This document shows positions 15,673 to 21,829 of a stretch of 21,829 nt of DNA, piece after piece. This DNA is from a bacterium (lineage in GTDB: Bacteria; Desulfobacterota; S145-22): positions 1 through 21,829 of the forward strand of contig JALTEW010000260.1 of the NCBI GenBank assembly GCA_027073795.1, given 5' to 3'. A program made the position numbers and the translations under genes. Each line of letters begins with the position of its first letter. Within the stretch, counting starts at the first letter, position 1. The notes beneath the pieces are model-generated. The model did no database searches and was not told the origin of the DNA. It was given only the letters and a program-made list of their open reading frames with translations.

Positions 15673-18600
15673 TTAACTGCCCGCAAGGATCTCCTGGATC
15701 TTCTTTGATAGCTTCTCCATCGAAAACGGCTTCTGGATAAAGCCATTACATCCCATCCGCATAATCTTCGAGGCCTCCCCGTCGATGCTGTATCCGCTGG
15801 CAAGCAGTACCTTTACATCCGGGTTGATTTTCCGTAACGCCCGAAAGACATCCTGCCCCCCCATCTCCGGCATAATCATGTCAAGGATGATAAGGTCAAA
15901 GTTTCCCCCTTCTCGCATGAAGGCTTCCACCGCCTCCTGGCCGCGGCTGAACGTCACAACGTCATACCCCAAGACCCCAAGGAGCTGTTCCCCAACCTCG
16001 AGAATTTTTACCTCATCATCGACCAGCATGACGTGCCCTTTTCCCGGAACAAACTCTTCTGAAATTTCATTCTCGCTTGTTTTAACCGGCTTGTCCGTCG
16101 CCGGAAGATAAAACGTGAAGGTGCTCCCTTTGTTAGGCGTGCTCTCAACCTCTATCGCCCCCCCATGATTCTTGATAATCCCATACACCGACGCCAAACC
16201 CAGCCCCATTCCACGTCCCTCTTTCTTCGTGGTAAAGAAAGGCTCAAAAATTCTCTTCAGTGTCTCTTTATCCATTCCCGCTCCGGTATCGGAAACCATC
16301 ACACTCACGTACCTTCCGGGGGACAGGGAAAGGGATTCTGACGTCTCTTTGTCAAGAACCCTGTTTTCAGTCTGGAGAAAAAGATGCCCACCGCCCGACA
16401 TGGCTTGCCAGGCGTTTACAAAGAGGTTCAAAAGAACCTGCTCCATCTGTCCCTGGTCCGCCTCTATAGACCACAGGTCATCCTGAAATTTCGCATGGAT
16501 CTCCACCTCCTTCTTGGCCCGCCCAAAAAGCCTTATCTCTTTTTCTATCAAGGCATTCATATCCGTGGGCCTAACCTCGTATCGGCCACCTCTCGCGAAA
16601 GCCAGCAGTTGCGTTGTCAGCTCCGACCCACTCTGTATATATTCTTCCATGCCTCTCAACCTTTCATAATCCGGGGAACCCTCCAGGGTATGCAGTTTCA
16701 TCAAAGAGATGTTTCCCTGAATTCCCATAAGGATATTATTGAAGTCATGGGCAATTCCCCCAGCCAGCGTTCCGATGGCCTCCATCTTCTGTGCCTGAAT
16801 CATCTCCTCCTGAAGCTTCTTGATGCGCTTTTCGGCTATAACCCGCTCCGTAACATCCCGGGCAATGCCGCTGATATAGGGTTCCCCCTTCTCTGGCTTC
16901 ACCAGGGTGCTGCGATATTCAATATAAATTTTACGACCATCCTTGGTAAAATAGGCTGCAACCCCATGATGATAGCCCTTTTCCATGACCTCCGCGATAT
17001 ATTCCTTCTCAAACAGGCCTCTAAATTCAGGCTTCATAAAATCCGATCCAGGACGGCCTACAAATTCCTCCGAGGTTAAACCCAAGATATCATAAAGAGC
17101 CTTGTTGGCGGAAATAAATCGCCCCTGAAGGTCCTGGGTGTAAATCAGGTCGGATACCGAATCGTACAGTTCCCTGAAGCGTCTTTCGGATTCCCGGATC
17201 GCCGCCTCTGCTCCAACACGCTCTGTGATATCTCTCAAAAGGACCAGCATCCCCGCCGGCTTCCCTTCGTGGTCGCTGTAACGCGAAGCGCTGATGCTGA
17301 TATCCAACAGCCTTCCTTCTTTTGTCAGTCGTCGCGTCTCGAAACCGTGAACCTGTGTGCCGTTTTTAATGAGATCGGCAATCACAGCCATTGATCTTTC
17401 TCTCTCCGAGTCTGGAACAAAGGGAATCTTCTTTCCCTTTATCTCTTCAAAGGTCCAGCCGAAGGTCTTCGTAAAGGAAGGACTGATAAACTCTGCCTCC
17501 CCCTTGAGGTTATAGATAACAATGGCATCGGCGGAGGAACTCAATAGGGAACGATACAACTCCTCCTGACGCTTTGAATCTTCATAAAGCTTCCGATACC
17601 TTTCTTCCTCCTCCTGTAATCTTACTTCGGCCTTCCTTCTCTCTGTCACATCCAAAAAAACAGACATAATCGCTGGTTTTCCCTGGTGAGAAACAGGGGC
17701 TGAATGCAATTCGGCTTCAATCACATCCCCTTTCAAGGTAAAAAGCTTTTCATACGCCACGGGGAGAGATTCTCCTCTTAATACCCTTTTAACCCTTTCC
17801 TTAGCAAGCGGGAGAGAGCTCGGATGTATGAAGTCCGTTACCACCTTTCCTGAAAAATCTTCCGGGGACTTTGCCTTGAACATCCTAAAGGCAGCCACAT
17901 TCGCGAAGTAAAGATTTTTCTCATCATAAACGCAAATCGGGAGGGGCGAAACCTCCACCAATTGACGGTATCGCGCCTCACTTTCCTGCAACAGCTCTTC
18001 CATTTTTCTTTTTTCTGTCACGTTCTCGGCTATCGCGAGAACCGAACGGTCCCCATGGCCCAGTTCAAGAACGGAATACCAGATATGGCAGTCAAACGCC
18101 TCTCCGCTTTTTCGGACCCACCGGGTCACAACCTCGGCTGTTTTTATTCCGTTTTTAAGGGATGCAATACATTCCCCGGCACGCTGGTACTCCAAGTCAT
18201 TGGGGTACAGCATGCGCGCATCTTTACCAATAATCTCCTCAGGCCTGTATCCAAGCATTCTCGACATGGCCTGATTGTGCCATTGCATGATCCGATTGCG
18301 CACCAGGCCAATGCCAAGCGGAGAGGCCTGAAACACGTTCTTCAACAGCTCTTCGCTTTCTTCAAGTTTCTCCCTCGTTTCAATTCGTTCTGAGATATCC
18401 TGATAGAGGCCGTAGGCACCCACCACCTCACCGTCCACAATGGCCGGCACAGCGAAAAATTCCACCATTACATAGGTTCCATCTTTCCGAATACGTCTCC
18501 CTGTCCCCTTGACAGACTCCCCTAACAGGGTCTTTTCCGAATAGCCCTGAGCCTCCTGAAATGAGGACTTTTCGGATATCACTTCATCCAAGTTCCTGCC

Positions 18601-18831
18601 AATTATTTCCCTTTCCTTATATTGAAAAAGCTTTTCAAAAATGGGATTGCAGGAGATAACCCTGAGCTTTTTGTCCACGGTTACAATGCCGAGAGAGGAA
18701 TATTTAATCAGGGACCTTAACATCTTTCCCTCTTTCTTCAGAGCATTAACCTTTTCCTTCAACCGGGAAAGATCCGTCTCTAAATGTCTGACCCTCTTTT
18801 CCGCTTTCCCCTCCATTGTCCTGTCTGGCAT
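15673..18831 (-). CDS. Soluble hybrid sensor histidine kinase with five PAS domains
   Basis: A 1052-residue cytoplasmic kinase without membrane segments. A coiled-coil N-terminus (about 5-35) is followed by five PAS domains at about 37-154, 161-276, 286-404, 424-544 and 550-667, each ending in a DITER/DVTER-like linker. Next are HisKA (phospho-acceptor His695 in GGIAHDFNNIL), the ATPase domain (N box with Asn806, DTGAGMD near 848, GRGMGLGLASVYG near 872) and a C-terminal receiver domain with Asp938-Asp939, phospho-acceptor Asp984 (IILDMIMP) and Lys1034. The ATG at 18831 with AAGGGGG upstream is preferred; the frame extends 36 codons to a GTG. No cognate DNA-binding regulator is adjacent, so the partner is elsewhere. 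No heme-binding or flavin-binding motif was recognised. Confidence 0.93.
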   Translation of the reverse strand: MPDRTMEGKAEKRVRHLETDLSRLKEKVNALKKEGKMLRSLIKYSSLGIVTVDKKLRVISCNPIFEKLFQYKEREIIGRNLDEVISEKSSFQEAQGYSEKTLLGESVKGTGRRIRKDGTYVMVEFFAVPAIVDGEVVGAYGLYQDISERIETREKLEESEELLKNVFQASPLGIGLVRNRIMQWHNQAMSRMLGYRPEEIIGKDARMLYPNDLEYQRAGECIASLKNGIKTAEVVTRWVRKSGEAFDCHIWYSVLELGHGDRSVLAIAENVTEKRKMEELLQESEARYRQLVEVSPLPICVYDEKNLYFANVAAFRMFKAKSPEDFSGKVVTDFIHPSSLPLAKERVKRVLRGESLPVAYEKLFTLKGDVIEAELHSAPVSHQGKPAIMSVFLDVTERRKAEVRLQEEEERYRKLYEDSKRQEELYRSLLSSSADAIVIYNLKGEAEFISPSFTKTFGWTFEEIKGKKIPFVPDSERERSMAVIADLIKNGTQVHGFETRRLTKEGRLLDISISASRYSDHEGKPAGMLVLLRDITERVGAEAAIRESERRFRELYDSVSDLIYTQDLQGRFISANKALYDILGLTSEEFVGRPGSDFMKPEFRGLFEKEYIAEVMEKGYHHGVAAYFTKDGRKIYIEYRSTLVKPEKGEPYISGIARDVTERVIAEKRIKKLQEEMIQAQKMEAIGTLAGGIAHDFNNILMGIQGNISLMKLHTLEGSPDYERLRGMEEYIQSGSELTTQLLAFARGGRYEVRPTDMNALIEKEIRLFGRAKKEVEIHAKFQDDLWSIEADQGQMEQVLLNLFVNAWQAMSGGGHLFLQTENRVLDKETSESLSLSPGRYVSVMVSDTGAGMDKETLKRIFEPFFTTKKEGRGMGLGLASVYGIIKNHGGAIEVESTPNKGSTFTFYLPATDKPVKTSENEISEEFVPGKGHVMLVDDEVKILEVGEQLLGVLGYDVVTFSRGQEAVEAFMREGGNFDLIILDMIMPEMGGQDVFRALRKINPDVKVLLASGYSIDGEASKIMRMGCNGFIQKPFSMEKLSKKIQEILAGS

Positions 18832-19182
18832 GTATTGCCCCCTTATAAATCCACATAGGCTAACCGTCGAATCTTCATGAGGACGGATAAATACTCCTTT
18901 TCCCCTTATCGGAAATTTACCAGAAATCCTAAAAAACACAAATGGATGTTTGGGCTTCCCCCAGAAATCAGTTAAAAATCATAGAAAGTCATGTAAGCAT
19001 AAGCGGTTAGGGTAGATTCGAAGTGAGCCAGAAAAAATGGGGGAACCCCAATTCTTTTATCCCATTATAATTGTAAACATAACTATTTGCTCTGTTAACA
19101 TACGATCGCTACTTATAATATTACGATACACAACCTAAGGAATAACACATCAAATTTTGGCTTTTACGAGGGCATCAACTCT

Positions 19183-19212
19183 CGGGGTTTAATTCCCCGC
19201 TGCCTGCGGCAG
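19183..19212. repeat. Paired hairpins
   Basis: CGGGG (19183-19187) pairs with CCCCG (19195-19199) around a 7-base loop. It is directly followed by CTGCC (19200-19204) pairing with GGCAG (19208-19212) around TGC. Such CCCCGCTGC-GCGG units resemble REP-like intergenic palindromes. No T run follows, so an intrinsic terminator is unlikely. Confidence 0.5.
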
Positions 19213-19246
19213 GGTCGTTTATCCCTTCAGTTTTTACTTTTCTTTA

Positions 19247-19276
19247 TCCGTGTTCATCTGTGTAAATCCGTGTCCT
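19247..19276. repeat. Three 10-base tandem units (TCYGTGTNNN)
   Basis: TCCGTGTTCA, TCTGTGTAAA and TCCGTGTCCT follow each other without gaps. The first seven bases are nearly constant and the last three vary. I recall very similar strings from intergenic DNA of many unrelated bacteria; the function is unknown. Confidence 0.6.
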
Positions 19277-19413
19277 TCCTTTTCTCCCTTTCCCTTAAAG
19301 AATTTTCCCTATCCCCTTTTGTATTTTTGGGGGATACCCGAGAGCGGATAACCTTTTGGACATTCATGAAATTCTATGCGAATATACTTTACAGAAAAAT
19401 TAAAGGATGTTCC

Positions 19414-20307
19414 ATGCTTCTGCCAGATTCTGTCGTACTGGAAGATGTAAGTTTGAGGGACGGCCTGCAAAATGAGGTGCGCCTTTTTTCTGTCGGTGAG
19501 AAGCTCACCCTCGCTCGCTACCTGCTTGCCTCCGGTATCAAGAGACTCCAGATCGGCGCATTTGTCCATCCCGAGTGGGTCCCCCAAATGGCCAACACAG
19601 ATGAGCTCTTCAAAACCCTTCCAAAAAACAGTGATGTTGTCTACTCGGCTCTTGTATTGAACGAGAAGGGGCTCGAGCGCGCTTTGAAGGTTGGCATTAA
19701 ACATCTATATGTGGCTATTTCCGCGAGTGAAACCCATAGCTTGAGGAATACACGCTGCTCCACCTCGGAGGCAAAAGAGCGCGTGGTCAGGATAATAAGG
19801 CGCGCCAAAATAGAGAGGCTCCACGTGCGTGCCGGTGTCATGGTTGCCTTCGGGTGTCCCTACGAGGGTACCGTCCCTCCTTCGAGGGTCCTTGAAATCG
19901 TCAGCCTTTACAGAGATTTTAAAGTGGACACAATCGATCTGGCCGACACGGCGGGGCTGGCAAACCCAAGGCAAGTCTTTGAGCTTATCAGAGCCGCCCA
20001 GGCTGTTTCAGGAGAAATTCCCATCTCCCTCCATCTCCACGACACACGGGGCATGGGACTATCCAATCTTCTCTCCGGCCTTCAGGCCGGTGTGACCCAC
20101 TTTGATACGGGCACCGGAGGACTTGGTGGCTGTCCTTTTATCCCGCATGCCTCGGGCAACATCGCCACGGAGGATGCTGCGTTCATGCTCTCAGAAATGG
20201 GGGTCGAAACGGGGATTGATGTTCGAAAGGTTTGCACCGCCACACGTTGGCTGGAATCACTTTTAGGCAAGCGCCTTCCCGGTTCAATCTCCCATCTCCC
20301 GGCCTGA
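19414..20307 (+). CDS. HMG-CoA lyase-like aldolase (DRE-TIM family)
   Basis: A 297-residue TIM-barrel protein of the HMG-CoA lyase branch of the DRE-TIM metallolyases. Key residues compared with human HMG-CoA lyase: Arg15-Asp16 in SLRDGLQNE, Asp178 in DLADTAG, His207 and His209 in HLHDTRG, and Cys240 and Asn249 in the signature GGLGGCPFIPHASGN. FVHPEWVPQM and GCPYEG are also conserved. The residue matching catalytic Glu72 is Gln46 (RLQIGAF). A role in leucine degradation or a related 3-hydroxy-3-methyl acyl-CoA cleavage is plausible; the exact substrate is uncertain. The ATG at 19414 follows AAAGGA, and the upstream in-frame extension has no similarity. It converges on the molybdenum hydroxylase genes. 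Confidence 0.88.
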   Translation: MLLPDSVVLEDVSLRDGLQNEVRLFSVGEKLTLARYLLASGIKRLQIGAFVHPEWVPQMANTDELFKTLPKNSDVVYSALVLNEKGLERALKVGIKHLYVAISASETHSLRNTRCSTSEAKERVVRIIRRAKIERLHVRAGVMVAFGCPYEGTVPPSRVLEIVSLYRDFKVDTIDLADTAGLANPRQVFELIRAAQAVSGEIPISLHLHDTRGMGLSNLLSGLQAGVTHFDTGTGGLGGCPFIPHASGNIATEDAAFMLSEMGVETGIDVRKVCTATRWLESLLGKRLPGSISHLPA

Positions 20308-20410
20308 AAGGCAGAAAAGGATCAAACATTTTCTACGCAAGACCCGTAAAAGTATAACAAACCCTGGCCTTACCCTTATTTTTCAGGCAATTGAACCTGA
20401 ATGAGAAAAT

Positions 20411-21009
20411 TCAATAAGCCACGTCCCCAATCAACCTCTCTGCAAGGATTTTTGCCAGGTGTTTTCTGTGATCAGGGGGCATCGGCATGTTGTCGATAGG
20501 TTTCATATCCTCGTAAACCCTTTGGGGTATCTTCCTCAATTCATCGAGAGACGAAAATTTGTACCTTCCAGGCCTCGGCCCGCACGAACCGATGACCAAA
20601 CTTCCCTTGCCCATTTCATCGACGGAAAGAGCAATGCTGACAATGGGATAATCGATAGATTACCCCCAATGGTCCCCCCGTACTGAATAATCTCACTCGC
20701 CGTTGAAAGGGCTGCCTTATGAAGACCGGGAAAGTTGTTGCCTATCAAGGTGCTTCTTGCTATCTCATCTATTGTGGTGAGAGACCCAATTTTTACCCTT
20801 TTCCCATCAGGGGCTATTGAATGAAGATCTTCTGCCAAACCCTTGATATCTACCACAAGGGCCGGCTGTTTTAACCCCAGTTTTAACCTGGGGATTAGAT
20901 CGGTTCCACCCGCAAGCAAAATAGCCTTTCCCTTGTAATCCTCAAGAATTACAAGGAGTTCCCCAAGAGTTTCAGGCCTCTTGTATTCAAATTCAGGCAG
21001 CAAACTCAT
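20411..21009 (-). pseudogene. FAD subunit of a molybdenum hydroxylase, broken by an internal deletion
   Basis: This matches the medium (CoxM / xanthine dehydrogenase FAD) subunit. The first frame gives residues 1-119: a typical N-terminus (PEFEYKRPETLGE), the FAD-binding LLAGGTDLIPRLKLG, and TASEIIQYGGTIGGNLS. The expected continuation is missing. Right after GGNLS the family's C-terminal domain resumes in another frame: DYPIVSIALSVDEMGKG, then GSCGPRPGRYKF, ending IGDVAY. About 200 codons remain of the usual 280-290, so roughly 80-90 residues have been lost, in a length not divisible by three, near 20650-20665. The product cannot be made as one chain. The start overlaps the large-subunit stop as ATGA. 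Confidence 0.8.
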
Positions 21010-21829
21010 GATTTTCCCCTTTCACGCCCGCCAATGGCATCCCTGACCTTATCGCTTGTAAGAGGCAGGGAAAGGATTCTTTGCCCAACGGCGTTACATA
21101 CTGCATTTGCCACGGCTGTAATGGCCGCAGCCCTCGATGTTTCCCCAACCTCCTTCGCACCAAAGGGGCCGTTTGGTTCATAACTGTCCGCGATAATGGA
21201 ATCTATCTCAGGAATATCTGCCGCGGTCGGAATCAGGTATTCAAGGAAATTCGGGTTCATCACGATACCCTTTTCGAACTTTACCTCCTCAAACAGGGCA
21301 TCCCCTATTCCCATGACCGCCTGGCTCACGATCTGGCCTTCCACCGATTTAACATTTATCGGGGTGCCACAATCGTCTGCGACCACAAGGTGCAAAAGGG
21401 TCACTTTCCCGGTTTCCCGATCTACCTCTGCCTCTGCTATGGCTGCCGCCAGACCATAGGCTTCAGTAAACCTGCCCTTCCCCGAGGTCAGGGAGGCGGT
21501 TTTGTTGTATCTTCCTCTCCAGAAATAGACTTCCGGAACACATTTGCTGAAACCCCTTCCGATAAGGGGATCGCCCCCCGCCATCTGAATCCCGTATCTT
21601 GAGATATCTGAGAAAGAAAGCTTCCTGGAGGCATCCGATTTTGAGATAATCCACCCGTCCCTGAACTCAAGGTCATCTTCAGGGACATCCAGTCCTTTGG
21701 CGGCATACCTTAGCATGCCTTTCTTCAGGTCTAAGGCAGCCCGCCTCACCGCTTCTCCAGACACAAACATCCCGGCACTGAGCCAGTTCCCAATATCGTG
21801 AGGGCTTATCTCTGAATCACCGGAGTTAA
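21006..21829 (-). CDS. Molybdenum hydroxylase large subunit (C-terminal part)
   Basis: This is the C-terminal 274 residues of a molybdopterin-binding subunit of the xanthine dehydrogenase / CO dehydrogenase / 4-hydroxybenzoyl-CoA reductase superfamily. The frame is open to the window edge, so the ATG at 21770 is internal. Seen are SPHDIGNWLSAGMFVSGEAVRRAA, AAIAEAEVDRETGKV, the pterin-binding region DDCGTPINVKSVEGQI, and PNGPFGAKEVGE, whose final Glu is the conserved base next to molybdenum. The remaining sequence looks intact. The FAD subunit downstream is broken, and the 2Fe-2S subunit is not in the window. The substrate is open: an aromatic acyl-CoA, a purine or an aldehyde are all possible. 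Confidence 0.9.
   Translation of the reverse strand, partial: NSGDSEISPHDIGNWLSAGMFVSGEAVRRAALDLKKGMLRYAAKGLDVPEDDLEFRDGWIISKSDASRKLSFSDISRYGIQMAGGDPLIGRGFSKCVPEVYFWRGRYNKTASLTSGKGRFTEAYGLAAAIAEAEVDRETGKVTLLHLVVADDCGTPINVKSVEGQIVSQAVMGIGDALFEEVKFEKGIVMNPNFLEYLIPTAADIPEIDSIIADSYEPNGPFGAKEVGETSRAAAITAVANAVCNAVGQRILSLPLTSDKVRDAIGGRERGKS

Larger units (their letters stand above)
18832..19413. other. Long intergenic region with hairpins and short repeats
   Basis: About 580 bases lie between the divergent kinase and lyase genes. No gene is supported. It is AT-rich in the middle, with a TATAAT at 19114-19119 that lacks a good -35 box. Further on are two adjacent hairpins (19183-19212) and a 10-base periodic repeat (19247-19276). 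The segment 19280-19400 is pyrimidine-rich, with many CCCTTT runs. The lyase frame stays open through much of it, but no family similarity is visible before 19414. Confidence 0.6.

Noticed and set aside
16384..17079. 231-codon plus-strand frame opposite the histidine kinase
   Set aside because: Antisense to well-conserved PAS and kinase domains; no motif of its own.
18832..18939. 36-codon upstream extension of the histidine kinase from a GTG
   Set aside because: The ATG at 18831 has a good ribosome site, and the extension has no domain similarity or clear Shine-Dalgarno.
19270..19413. 48-codon upstream extension of the HMG-CoA lyase homologue
   Set aside because: The family similarity begins just after the ATG at 19414, which has its own Shine-Dalgarno; the extension covers repeats and pyrimidine-rich DNA.
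20382..20401. Hairpin TTCAGG/CCTGAA between the lyase and the FAD-subunit pseudogene as a terminator
   Set aside because: The stem has six pairs, the loop is eight bases and there is no T run on either strand, so the support is too weak.

Overview
The window reads as the chromosome of a Gram-negative anaerobe, most likely a Desulfobacterota (deltaproteobacterium-like, possibly syntrophic) lineage. The sequence support is a lipid A kinase (LpxK, so an outer membrane), a HacA-type LeuC, an HD-GYP protein, a five-PAS hybrid kinase, a CGGC-domain protein and a CoxL/4-hydroxybenzoyl-CoA reductase-type molybdenum hydroxylase. The taxon is an inference from gene content; no 16S rRNA gene is present.

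Layout. (1) 1-2500, plus strand: the 3' end of uvrA, a spacer with a possible sugar-transferase relic, and a secreted serpin followed by a good intrinsic terminator. (2) 2495-4061, minus strand: a radical SAM protein preceded by an HD-domain phosphohydrolase. (3) 4062-4876: a divergent control region with a strong promoter driving a hotdog thioesterase, whose 3' end overlaps recR tail to tail. (4) 7871 down to 4850, minus strand: tRNA-Ser(CGA), tRNA-Ser(GGA), SRP RNA (ffs), dnaX, ybaB and recR, tightly packed. This is the conserved scr-dnaX-ybaB-recR cluster. (5) 14722 down to 7928, minus strand: lpxK, leuA, leuC, leuD, asd and an HD-GYP protein. The first four are coupled by overlaps or a 14-base gap. 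leuB, often found in such clusters, is not here. (6) 14956-15402, plus strand: a CGGC-domain protein, then a remnant of an MBL-fold hydrolase. (7) 18831 down to 15673, minus strand: a soluble hybrid histidine kinase. (8) 19414-20307, plus strand: an HMG-CoA lyase-like enzyme behind a long leader containing hairpins and a 10-base periodic repeat. (9) 20411-21829, minus strand: a molybdenum hydroxylase large subunit, cut by the window end, followed by an FAD subunit broken by an internal, frame-shifting deletion.

Most of the window is housekeeping: DNA repair, replication clamp loading, protein targeting, leucine and aspartate-family amino acids, and lipid A. I see no CRISPR array, prophage, insertion sequence or defence island. 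The main points of interest are three decayed genes (MBL hydrolase, FAD subunit, possible sugar transferase), the secreted serpin, an HMG-CoA lyase homologue with a changed catalytic residue, the almost leaderless ffs-dnaX junction, and the radical SAM/HD pair of unknown function.
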